From assembly GCF_014217605.1 (NCBI RefSeq), contig NZ_CP043639.1, positions 1,325,501-1,389,500 of the forward strand: 64,000 nt of DNA. Direction: 5' to 3'. Positions 7,573 through 14,687 of the stretch are shown here, piece by piece. The notes beneath the pieces are model-generated. The model saw only the letters and a list, made by a program, of their open reading frames with translations. It had not been told where the DNA came from and did not search any database. This stretch comes from Sphingomonas sp. NBWT7 (GTDB lineage Bacteria; Pseudomonadota; Alphaproteobacteria; Sphingomonadales; Sphingomonadaceae). The position numbers and the translations under genes were made by a program. Within the stretch, counting starts at the first letter, position 1. Every line of letters begins with the position of its first letter.

Positions 7573-9497
7573 GCCGCGTCTCCCCCGCGCGGCCGGACCG
7601 AGACGACCTGCATCATGCCGGCATGCATGTGGTAGAGCATGTGGCAGTGGAACGCCCAGTCGCCGACCGCGTCGGTGGTGACGTCGAACGTGGCCGTCCC
7701 GCCCGGCTGGACTTGGATCGTGTGCTTGCGCGGCGCGTATTCGCCATGGCCCGTGACGAGTTCGAAGAAGTGGCCGTGCAGGTGGATCGGGTGGCCCATC
7801 ATCGTGTCGTTGACCAGCGTGACCCGGACGCGCTCGTCCTTCAGGAACGGGATCGGCTTCCTCACCTCGTTCAGCTTCTCGCCGTCGAAGGCCCACATGT
7901 AGCGTTCCATGTTGCCGGTGAGGTGGATGCGCATCGCGCGGTCGGGCGCGCGCACGTCCGGATTGCGGTCGACCGCCATCAGGTCCGTGTAGACAAGCAC
8001 CTTGTGGCCGACGTCCTCCAGCCCCTGGCCGGGCTCGCCCATGCGATCGACCGGCATCGGCGAGATTGTCTGGACGGTCGGCGTCTTCTTGACCTCGGGC
8101 GCTACCGAGAAGTCGCGCATCGAGTGCTTTATCGCGCCCGAGCCATGGTCCATGCCTGCATGCCGGCCGGCGGCCGCGGGCGAAGGCGTCCCGGCCGCTG
8201 ACGCGGGCGTGCAGTGGCCCATCGCGGCGTGCTCGGGCAGACACGCGGCCGCGGTGGGAGCTGCGGTTGCGCCCTGGCCCATGGCGGAATGGTCCATCCC
8301 CGCCATCGCGCCGCCGGAAGCGGCCGCGCCGTGATCCATCCCGGCCATCGAGGCACCGGAACCGTGGTCCATGCCGCCCATGTCGCCCATGCCCATGTCC
8401 TTCATGTCGGCGAGCGGGCGTCGGCGCAGCGGCGGGACGGCGGCGGCCATGCCCTCGCGCGGCGCGAGCGTGGCGCGCGCCATTCCCGACCGGTCGACGC
8501 TCTCGCCGACGATCGTGTAGGCTCGGTCGTCGGTGGGCTGGACGATGACGTCATAGGTTTCGGCGACCGCGATCTGCATCTCGTCGATTGCGACCGGGCG
8601 GACCGGCAGGCCGTCGGCCTGGACGACGGTCATCTTCAGGCCGGGGATGCGGAAGTTGAAGGTCGTCATGGCCGAGGCGTTGATGATCCGCAGCCGCACG
8701 CGCTCGCCGGGCCGGAACAGGCCGGTCCAGTTGTCGCGGGGGCCGTGGCCGTTGACGAGATAGGTGTAGGTGCTGCCGGTCACGTCGGAGACGTCGGTGG
8801 GGTCCATCCGCATCGCGCCCCATTCGCGTCGCTCCTTCGCGGACTGGTCCTTGCCGGCTAGCATGCCGGCGAGCGTCTGCTTCTGGTAGTTGAAGTAGCC
8901 GCCCTGCTGCTTCAGCTTTTTGAAGATGACATGGGGGTGCATCCGGCTGTGGTCGGAGAGCACGATCACGTGCTCGCGGTCCGATCGGATCGGGTCGACG
9001 CCCATGGGATCGATCACGATTGGGCCATAGTGTCCGAGCTGCTCCTGCAGGCCCGAATGGCTGTGATACCAGTATGTCCCCGACTGCACGATCGGGAACT
9101 CGTAGGTGAAGGTCGATCGCGGCTTGATGCCGGGGAAGCTGACGCCGGGCACGCCGTCCATGTGGAACGGCAGGATCAGGCCGTGCCAGTGGATCGAGCT
9201 GTCCTCGTCGAGCGCGTTCTCGACGTGCAGGCGGACGTTCTGGCCCTCGCGCAGTCGGATGAGCGGGGCCGGGACCGTGCCGTTGATCCCGATGGCGTGG
9301 CTCTCGCGCCCGTCGATGGTCATCATTTGGTGCGCGATGCGCAGGGTGATGTCCTCGCCCGACACGGTCGGCAGCGGCCTCACGATCCCTGCGGAAACCG
9401 ACTGCGCCCACGCGGGCACCCAGGCTGAAAGGGCCAGCCCGCCGCCTGCTAGCGTGGCGCCGCGCAGCAGGCGTCGACGGTCGATGGTGGCGTTCAT
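7569..9497 (-). CDS. copA: copper-resistance multicopper oxidase CopA
   Basis: A 642-residue CopA-type multicopper oxidase exported by the Tat pathway (DRRRLLRGATLAGG near the N-terminus). The copper ligand motifs are all present: HWHG (103-106), YHSHSG (144-149), HPIHLHGHFF near residue 575, and HCHMLYHMHAGM near the C-terminus. Between the second and third cupredoxin domains there is a long Met/His-rich insertion (about 365-460) with repeats of AGMDHG/MDHS. It also holds one CLPEHAAMGHC element (419-429) that matches the repeats in CopB. The protein probably oxidises and binds Cu(I) in the periplasm. It is the fourth gene of the operon led by the CnrY/X/H-like genes. Confidence 0.95.
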   Translation of the reverse strand: MNATIDRRRLLRGATLAGGGLALSAWVPAWAQSVSAGIVRPLPTVSGEDITLRIAHQMMTIDGRESHAIGINGTVPAPLIRLREGQNVRLHVENALDEDSSIHWHGLILPFHMDGVPGVSFPGIKPRSTFTYEFPIVQSGTYWYHSHSGLQEQLGHYGPIVIDPMGVDPIRSDREHVIVLSDHSRMHPHVIFKKLKQQGGYFNYQKQTLAGMLAGKDQSAKERREWGAMRMDPTDVSDVTGSTYTYLVNGHGPRDNWTGLFRPGERVRLRIINASAMTTFNFRIPGLKMTVVQADGLPVRPVAIDEMQIAVAETYDVIVQPTDDRAYTIVGESVDRSGMARATLAPREGMAAAVPPLRRRPLADMKDMGMGDMGGMDHGSGASMAGMDHGAAASGGAMAGMDHSAMGQGATAAPTAAACLPEHAAMGHCTPASAAGTPSPAAAGRHAGMDHGSGAIKHSMRDFSVAPEVKKTPTVQTISPMPVDRMGEPGQGLEDVGHKVLVYTDLMAVDRNPDVRAPDRAMRIHLTGNMERYMWAFDGEKLNEVRKPIPFLKDERVRVTLVNDTMMGHPIHLHGHFFELVTGHGEYAPRKHTIQVQPGGTATFDVTTDAVGDWAFHCHMLYHMHAGMMQVVSVRPRGGDAA

Positions 9498-9577
9498 GCG
9501 CGTTTCGTGTCCCGGTTCGGCGGAGGATGTACTTGCTTGTTACGCAGCGCCGAGCGACGCCCCTCGTCACTATCGGC

Positions 9578-10144
9578 TCATCGGCCGATCAGTTCGGCCA
9601 GGCGGGCGCGGGCCCGTCTGATGCGCGTCTCGACCGCCTTCTCGCTTATCGCGAGAATGGATGCCGCGTCGGCTTGGCTGAGGCCCTCGACCGCGCATAG
9701 GACAAGCGGCTCTCGCTGTGTCGCTGGCAGCTGCGCAATCGCGCGGGACAAGCGCTCTACTTCGGCTCGATCCGCCGCTTCCGCATCCGGGAGAGGACGG
9801 TCGTCTGCGTGCAGGTCGGCGATCTCGTCGAGAGAAGTGGCCAGACCGAAGAGTCGCCGCACGGTTCTGCGCCGGCCCCAGTCGCGGCACTTATTGAGCG
9901 CGATGCGCGCGAGCCACGCCGACATGGGTCGGTCGGGGTCGAAGCGGCCGAGCGCGCCATAGGCGGACACGAACGTCTCCTGCACGAGGTCGAGCGCTTC
10001 GTCCGGATCGGCGACGTTGGCGAGGATGAGGCGGTAGACGCGCTGGCGGTGCCTGCGCATGATCTCGGCGAAGGCTTCGTCGTCACCCGCGGCCGATCGG
10101 CCGGCGAGATCGCCGTCGGTCAGGGACGCGAGATCGGGTTTCAC
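9578..10144 (-). CDS. ECF sigma factor, CnrH-like
   Basis: A 188-residue sigma-70 family ECF factor. Region 2 (EAFAEIMRRHRQRVYRLI, then DPDEALDLVQETFVSAYGAL) and region 4 (LSQADAASILAISEKAVETR) are intact, joined by an Asp/Glu-rich linker. It overlaps the upstream CnrX-like sensor by 4 bp (ATGA), so it is translated with its likely controller. By analogy with Cupriavidus CnrYXH, it would be held at the membrane by the CnrY-like protein and released when the sensor binds metal. It would then transcribe its own operon and copAB. The gap to copA is only 80 bp. Confidence 0.87.
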   Translation of the reverse strand: MKPDLASLTDGDLAGRSAAGDDEAFAEIMRRHRQRVYRLILANVADPDEALDLVQETFVSAYGALGRFDPDRPMSAWLARIALNKCRDWGRRRTVRRLFGLATSLDEIADLHADDRPLPDAEAADRAEVERLSRAIAQLPATQREPLVLCAVEGLSQADAASILAISEKAVETRIRRARARLAELIGR

Positions 10145-10581
10145 CTGGCGCCGGTGGTCAGCGACTTCGTGACCGCGCGGTCGAACGCCGCCTGCTGCTC
10201 AGGACGCAGCACCTCGCGCATCGCGAACACGTGGCTGAGCGTGGCCTTCTGCAGCTCGCCCATGGCGCGATGCGACGCGTCCACCGCTGCGGCCACCTTC
10301 GGGCCGTTCCCGTGCTCGGCCTCGATGGCCGTGGCGAGCCGCGCGTTATCCGCGCGCAGCTCGGCTTCCAGCGACTGGCGCTTGCCGGCAAACTCGCGCT
10401 CGAGCTGCTCGATCCTGGCTTCCTGTGCGGCGTCGAGCTTGAGGTCGTGGTGCAGCAGGGCGTGCAGTTCGGACGTCTGCGCATGCCGCCCAGGGATGAT
10501 CACGCGGCCGACGAACACGCCGCCGATCGCGGCCAGGAAGGCGACGACCGCGACCAGCGCGGTCCAGCGTCCCCGCGTCAT
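10141..10581 (-). CDS. cnrX: CnrX-like periplasmic metal sensor
   Basis: A 146-residue protein with one N-terminal membrane anchor (ALVAVVAFLAAIGGVFV) and a periplasmic all-helical domain. The residues that bind Co/Ni in Cupriavidus CnrX (as I recall: H42, H46, E63, H119, M123) have exact counterparts with identical spacing: H40, H44, E61, H117 and M121. The first two lie in SELHALLHHDLKLD and the last two in SHVFAMREVLRPEQQ. This supports a true CnrX-type sensor rather than a general heavy-metal-sensor relative. It overlaps the CnrY-like gene (10578-10581) and the sigma factor gene (10141-10144) by 4 bp each. The ligand numbers are from memory and should be checked against the structure. Confidence 0.85.
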   Translation of the reverse strand: MTRGRWTALVAVVAFLAAIGGVFVGRVIIPGRHAQTSELHALLHHDLKLDAAQEARIEQLEREFAGKRQSLEAELRADNARLATAIEAEHGNGPKVAAAVDASHRAMGELQKATLSHVFAMREVLRPEQQAAFDRAVTKSLTTGAR

Positions 10582-10871
10582 CGGTCGGCGAGCAGCAGCG
10601 TGGACGGGGCGAGCGGACCCGCCACGCCGAAGGGATCGATCGGCGCGGCGCTCGCGGACGATGCCGCAGGGCCTGCGGTCATCGTGCCGAGCACGATCGC
10701 GCCGATCGCGGCGAATGCGACGGCGCCCATGCCAGTGCGCGCGCTGGTCCGGTTGGCCCGCACCCGGTGGAATACCGCCGCGTCGATCGAGCCCAGTCCG
10801 GGATGCTCGTCGTCGGCGACCCGACGGAGCGCGGCATCGAGATCGAAGTCCATCTGGTTCTCCATTTTCAT
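10578..10871 (-). CDS. CnrY-like anti-sigma membrane protein
   Basis: A 97-residue single-pass protein with a charged cytoplasmic N-terminus (DFDLDAALRRVADDEHPGLG), one membrane helix (GMGAVAFAAIGAIVLGTM) and a short periplasmic tail containing APIDPFGVAG. Size, topology and the PFG-containing tail match what I recall of CnrY, the anti-sigma factor that holds CnrH at the membrane. It is first in the cnrY-cnrX-cnrH order and coupled to the sensor by a 4-bp overlap. Sequence similarity in such short proteins is weak, so the call leans on gene order. Start could be at the second Met (MENQMD), 6 bp in. Confidence 0.72.
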   Translation of the reverse strand: MKMENQMDFDLDAALRRVADDEHPGLGSIDAAVFHRVRANRTSARTGMGAVAFAAIGAIVLGTMTAGPAASSASAAPIDPFGVAGPLAPSTLLLADR

Positions 10872-10999
10872 CTAATACGGGTTCGTTGCTAGCAGCCCTC
10901 GCTGACGCGCGCAGTCAGGAAGCGCGATGCCGCCGCGAGGGGGCGAGCCGCGGCACGCGTATTCGTCCATGATCCCCTGATTTCACGATGGAGTCGAAG

Positions 11000-11374
11000 A
11001 TGCGTTTCCAAGCCGTAGCCGCCGCTGCCGCCCTCTTGGCGATCGCGGCACCCGCCATGGCCCACCCCAAGCTGGTGTCGGCCAACCCCGCGCCGAACGC
11101 CACGGTCGCGCCGACGGCGCGGGTCCAGGTGACGTTTTCCGAGGCGCTGCTGCCTAAGCTGTCGGGCGCGGACATCGTCATGACGGGCATGCCCGGGATG
11201 GACTCGCACCCGCCGATGAAGATGCCCGGGAAGGTCGGCGTCAGCCCCGACCGCAAGACGATGATCATCACGCTGGCCAAGCCTTTGCCCAAGGGCACCT
11301 ACCGGCTCGACTGGCACGGGGTGTCGGCCGACACGCACCGGGTGAAGGGCAGCTACGCCTTCAAGGTCGCCTGA
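11000..11374 (+). CDS. copC: periplasmic copper-binding protein CopC
   Basis: A 124-residue CopC. Signal peptide cleavage after APAMA leaves mature HPKLVSANP, whose N-terminal His is a Cu(II) ligand in this family. A Met-rich Cu(I) site lies in MTGMPGMDSHPPMKMPG, and WHGVSADTHRVKG supplies further His residues. The second ATG (11000) is preferred over the one at 10988 because GGAG lies 6 bp upstream. The gene is divergent from the cnr/cop operon and is followed after 2 bp by copD, the usual copCD pairing. Confidence 0.93.
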   Translation: MRFQAVAAAAALLAIAAPAMAHPKLVSANPAPNATVAPTARVQVTFSEALLPKLSGADIVMTGMPGMDSHPPMKMPGKVGVSPDRKTMIITLAKPLPKGTYRLDWHGVSADTHRVKGSYAFKVA

Positions 11375-11376
11375 CG

Positions 11377-12300
11377 GTGGACTGGGCGGGCGTCGCCGTC
11401 CGGTTCGCGCTCTACGTCGACCTGATGCTCGCATGCGGCCTGGCAGCCTTCACGCTGACCGCGCCGACAGGGGCCGCGCGGAAAATGCCGCTGCGCACGT
11501 TGGTCGTCGCCTGCGGCTGCCTTGGTCTCTTCCTTTCCGCCGGCGGCCTGCTCGTCATGACGGCCGCCATGGCCGGCACGACCCTGACGGAGATCGACCG
11601 CGAGACGTTGACGATGGTCGTGGACGAGACGCCCTACGGCGCCGCCTGGACGATCCGAATGGTCGCACTAGTCCTGGCGGTCGGATCGGCGACGACCATC
11701 CGCGGAGAATCGTCCCGAGCGCCCATTGCGGCATCGGCGGCCGCCTTCGCGCTTGCGGTCGCCACGCTTGCTTGGGGCGGTCACGGCGCGATGAGCGAAG
11801 GCGCGATCGGCATCCTGCACCTTGGCGTGGACATCGCGCACCTGCTGGCTGCGGCCGTCTGGATGGGGTCGCTCCTGGGCCTCCTCCTGCTCGTCGCCAG
11901 ACCGGCGGCGAGGATCGACGCCGGGCATCTCGATCTGTCCTGGCGCGCGCTTCACGGCTTTTCGCGCACGGGCATGGCGGCGGTTGCGATCATCGTCCTT
12001 ACTGGCGTCGTGAACGGCTGGCTGATCGTGGGTCCGAACGGCCTGCCCAGCCTGCCCTCCACGCTTTACGGGCAGCTGCTGCTGGCCAAGCTGGGCGCGT
12101 TCGCCGCCATGGTGGCGCTGGCCTCTTTGAACCGGTTCCGACTGACGCCAGCCCTTCGTTCCGCCGCGTCGTCCGGTGCAGCGACGCGGGAGCTGGGCGC
12201 GTTGCGGGCGAGCCTGGCGTTCGAGGCCACGCTGGGGATCGCGATCCTGGCGCTCGTCGCATGGCTCGGCACGCTGGAGCCGGGCGCAGCGACAGGCTGA
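11377..12300 (+). CDS. copD: copper-resistance inner-membrane protein CopD
   Basis: A 307-residue integral membrane protein with about eight hydrophobic helices, starting with GTG two bases after copC. The conserved CopD core includes GVDIAHLLAAAVWMGSLLGL (His and Trp in the middle helices), ALHGFSRTGM and a C-terminal set of helices (TLYGQLLLAKLGAFAAM). CopD cooperates with CopC in moving copper across the inner membrane. A few residues after the final helix end the protein. The copCD unit is transcribed away from the cnr/copAB operon, and the shared 128-bp gap (10872-10999) should hold both promoters. Confidence 0.92.
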   Translation: MDWAGVAVRFALYVDLMLACGLAAFTLTAPTGAARKMPLRTLVVACGCLGLFLSAGGLLVMTAAMAGTTLTEIDRETLTMVVDETPYGAAWTIRMVALVLAVGSATTIRGESSRAPIAASAAAFALAVATLAWGGHGAMSEGAIGILHLGVDIAHLLAAAVWMGSLLGLLLLVARPAARIDAGHLDLSWRALHGFSRTGMAAVAIIVLTGVVNGWLIVGPNGLPSLPSTLYGQLLLAKLGAFAAMVALASLNRFRLTPALRSAASSGAATRELGALRASLAFEATLGIAILALVAWLGTLEPGAATG

Positions 12301-12333
12301 CGCCTAGGGCGGCGCGGCGACCGCCCGCAGACG

Positions 12334-13083
12334 TCACATCCCACCCGTGCCGATCAGCATCCAGACGGCCATCGCGATCATGCCGAGGTTCTCAGTGAGC
12401 GAGACGAAGCCGAGCGGCACGTTGGACGAGCCGCCGACGCATGCGCACTTAAGATCGCGCCGGTCGATGTAGACCGCCTTGAAGACCGAGACGGCACCGA
12501 CCGTGCCGATGAACAGCGCGATCGGGATGGAGAGCCAGTCCAGTGCCCCGGCCACCATGAGGACGCCGGCCAGGCCCTCGGCGAACGGATAGACGTAGCC
12601 GTAGGGGACCCAGCGCTTGGCGAGCAGGTCGTAGTTGAGGAACATCGTCGAGAACTTCTCGACGTCCTGCAGCTTGAGCAGAGCCAGGATGGCCATGCTG
12701 AAGCCGCCGAACCACTGCAGCGCGTGGAGCGTGAACGGGCTGCCGAAGGCGGCATGGCTCGCCGCCAGTGCGAGCAGCGCGGTCATGGCGAAGAGTGCGA
12801 TGACCGGACGGTAGCTGGTGGCGCCGGGTTCGGCGACGTGCATCCCGAAGTGACGCCGCAGGTCGTCGTAGCCGCCGATGCGCTCGCCGCCAATGAACAC
12901 CTGCGGCGTCGTCTTCACGCCATGCTCAGTCTTGAAGGCGTCGGTCTCGGCGCGGGTGATGAGGTGATGGTCCTCGACCTCGAAGCCCTTGCGCCGGAGC
13001 AGGTCCAGCGCCTTGAGCCCGTAGGGACAGGTGTGTTCAGGCATCACCATGCGGTGAAGGACGGCGGTGGGACGGGTCGACAC
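12334..13083 (-). CDS. glutaredoxin-MauE/DoxX fusion protein
   Basis: A 249-residue fusion. Residues 1 to about 80 form a glutaredoxin domain (HTCPYGLKALDLLRRKG ... TTPQVFIGGERIGGYDDLRR). The active site reads CPYG instead of CPYC, so it is monothiol. Residues 90-249 form a MauE/DoxX-like four-helix membrane domain ending DLKCACVGGSSNVPLGF with a Cys-x-Cys. The combination suggests thiol or disulfide handling at the membrane under metal stress. GTG at 13083 has AGGAG 7 bp upstream. Its promoter (13123-13153) is MerR-type and shared with the divergent merR. Confidence 0.85.
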   Translation of the reverse strand: MSTRPTAVLHRMVMPEHTCPYGLKALDLLRRKGFEVEDHHLITRAETDAFKTEHGVKTTPQVFIGGERIGGYDDLRRHFGMHVAEPGATSYRPVIALFAMTALLALAASHAAFGSPFTLHALQWFGGFSMAILALLKLQDVEKFSTMFLNYDLLAKRWVPYGYVYPFAEGLAGVLMVAGALDWLSIPIALFIGTVGAVSVFKAVYIDRRDLKCACVGGSSNVPLGFVSLTENLGMIAMAVWMLIGTGGM

Positions 13084-13122
13084 GGGTGCGCTCCTGGTTT
13101 GCGGTTCAACGGCACCCGGCCC

Positions 13123-13153
13123 ATATGGGGTCCGTAGTATGGTCCGGAGTCAA
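13123..13153 (-). promoter_or_regulatory. MerR-type promoter with 19-bp spacer
   Basis: On the minus strand a -35 TTGACT (13148-13153) and a -10 CCATAT (13123-13128) are separated by exactly 19 bp. The spacer is a dyad (CCGGACC ... a variant of GGACC). An over-long spacer with a central dyad is the hallmark of promoters that MerR proteins untwist. It reads into the glutaredoxin-MauE gene and overlaps the merR start region. Confidence 0.8.
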
Positions 13154-13159
13154 GAGCCG

Positions 13160-13552
13160 ATGTCGAGGATGACGATCGCGAGGCTGGCGGAGGCCGGCGG
13201 AGTGGGCGTGGAGACCGTGCGATACTACCAGCGGCGCGGTCTTCTGAGCGAGCCCGAGCGGCCGGGCGGCGGCGGGTTCCGCAGCTATGGCGAGCCCGAC
13301 GTCCGTCGACTGCGCTTTATCCGCTCGGCGCAGGCTGCGGGTTTCACGCTGGAGGAGATCGGCGAACTGCTCAACCTGGACGCGATCGACGACAGGGCGC
13401 GGGCTCGTGAGCTGGCACGCTCGCGGGTGGCTGCGCTCGATGCCCGGATCGCGGAACTCCAGGGCGCCCGTGCGGCGCTGGCGCGGCTGGCCGACGCCTG
13501 CGCCGGCGGCTCCGCCGGAGCCTGCCCGATCATCACCGCCTTCGAGCCCTGA
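13160..13552 (+). CDS. MerR-family metal-responsive regulator (two-Cys)
   Basis: A 130-residue MerR protein with an N-terminal winged helix (MTIARLAEAGGVGVETVRYYQRRG), a dimerisation coiled coil (81-112) and a C-terminal metal loop ACAGGSAGACPIITAF with C114 and C122. The cysteine that MerR, PbrR and ZntR carry about 35 residues earlier is absent; DDRARARE occupies that place. Two cysteines 8 apart resemble CueR-type monovalent-ion sensors, while the ACPIITAF end resembles MerR. The inducing metal is therefore uncertain. It is divergent from, and probably controls, the gene at 12334-13083. Confidence 0.88.
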   Translation: MSRMTIARLAEAGGVGVETVRYYQRRGLLSEPERPGGGGFRSYGEPDVRRLRFIRSAQAAGFTLEEIGELLNLDAIDDRARARELARSRVAALDARIAELQGARAALARLADACAGGSAGACPIITAFEP

Positions 13553-13894
13553 TCACCCACGCCGCGGAAAAGACCGCCACGGCCGCTGCGACGGCGTGAG
13601 GGTGAGCCCCAGCACCTGCGCCCGTCCACGAAGCCCGTCGATCGTCCTTCCCATCTCCCGGGCGATCTGCGCCGTCTGCTGACGGGCGTTGAGACGAGCG
13701 CGGAGTTCGGCGTCGTCTTCGTCCGTCCACCGGCGCGGTGCCCGCCGCGCCGCCGGCGCCTCCTCGTCGTCAGCTGTGGAGATGTTCGCTCTCCTCGCAC
13801 GCCTCGCCCGGTCCCTCGGTTTGGATCGTCGCGTGCTCGATGCCGAACCGCTCGTCGACGAGCTCTGCCACCGCCTTGCGGACGGTGTCGGCAT
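13553..13894 (-). CDS. possible small Myb/SANT-like DNA-binding protein
   Basis: The last 60 residues look like a genuine protein: RRWTDEDDAELRARLNARQQ and TAQIAREMGRTIDGLRGRAQ form the helix pattern of Myb/SANT-like or GcrA-like HTH domains in alphaproteobacteria. The only in-frame ATG (13894) makes the first 41 residues overlap the czcD-type gene in another frame, and that part is Arg/Ser-rich and implausible. No other start was found upstream of the domain. The gene may be a remnant or may use a non-standard start. Confidence 0.35.
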   Translation of the reverse strand: MPTPSARRWQSSSTSGSASSTRRSKPRDRARRARRANISTADDEEAPAARRAPRRWTDEDDAELRARLNARQQTAQIAREMGRTIDGLRGRAQVLGLTLTPSQRPWRSFPRRG

Positions 13895-14687
13895 CGGCGC
13901 CGGGTGCCAGCGTGACGTGCATGGTGCAGCTGACGTCGTCGTTGGACATCGACCAGACGTGCAGGTCGTGGAGCCCCGCGACGCCGGGGACGGCCGATAC
14001 CGCCGCGCGCACCTCCACCAGCCGCAGGCCCGAAGGCACGCCCTCGAGCAGCACGTTCGTCGTGTCGCGCAGCAGCACCCAGGTCCGCGGCAGCACCCAC
14101 AGGCCGATCGCCACGGCGACGATCGGGTCGATCCACGTCCAGCCGGTGAACTTGATGGCGAGCGCGCCGATGATGACGCCGACCGACCCGATCATGTCCG
14201 CCCACACCTCGAGATAGGCGCCCTTGACGTTGAAGCTGCCGTCCTTGCCCGCGGTGAGCAGCCGCATCGAGATCAGGTTCACGACGAGACCGATCGCCGC
14301 GACGATCAGCATGCCCCACGACTGCACCGGCTCGGGATCGGTGAACCGTTGGACCGCCTCGACGAACACGTAGATCGCGATGCCGAACAGCAGGATCGCG
14401 TTGAATGCGGCGGCCAGGATCTCGAAGCGTCGGTATCCGAAGGTGCGCCGGTCGTCCGGCGGGCGCTGCCCGATCCGGATGGCCATCAGCGCGATCACCA
14501 GCGCGGCTACGTCGGTGAGCATGTGTGCCGCGTCGGACAGCAGCGCGAGGCTGTTGAAGACGAAGCCACCGACGACCTCGGCCACCAGGTAGGTTGACGT
14601 GAGCGCGAGCGCCCAGCCGAGCATCTTCGCGTTCGCACCGGCGGTGTGGTCGTGGGAATGGCCCCCGGGGCCGTGGTCATGCGCCAT
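13770..14687 (-). CDS. czcD: CDF-family cation efflux protein, CzcD-type
   Basis: A 305-residue cation diffusion facilitator with a His-rich N-terminus (HDHGPGGHSHDH). The transmembrane metal site is in LALLSDAAHMLTD, paired with EVWADMIGS. A C-terminal cytoplasmic domain (HDLHVWSMSNDDVSC) ends in a short Cys/His tail. CzcD-type proteins export Zn, Co and Cd across the inner membrane. The ATG at 14687 gives the natural His-rich start and overlaps the czcA stop by 11 bp. An upstream ATG at 14702 is possible. It is the last gene of the czc operon. Confidence 0.92.
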   Translation of the reverse strand: MAHDHGPGGHSHDHTAGANAKMLGWALALTSTYLVAEVVGGFVFNSLALLSDAAHMLTDVAALVIALMAIRIGQRPPDDRRTFGYRRFEILAAAFNAILLFGIAIYVFVEAVQRFTDPEPVQSWGMLIVAAIGLVVNLISMRLLTAGKDGSFNVKGAYLEVWADMIGSVGVIIGALAIKFTGWTWIDPIVAVAIGLWVLPRTWVLLRDTTNVLLEGVPSGLRLVEVRAAVSAVPGVAGLHDLHVWSMSNDDVSCTMHVTLAPGADADTVRKAVAELVDERFGIEHATIQTEGPGEACEESEHLHS

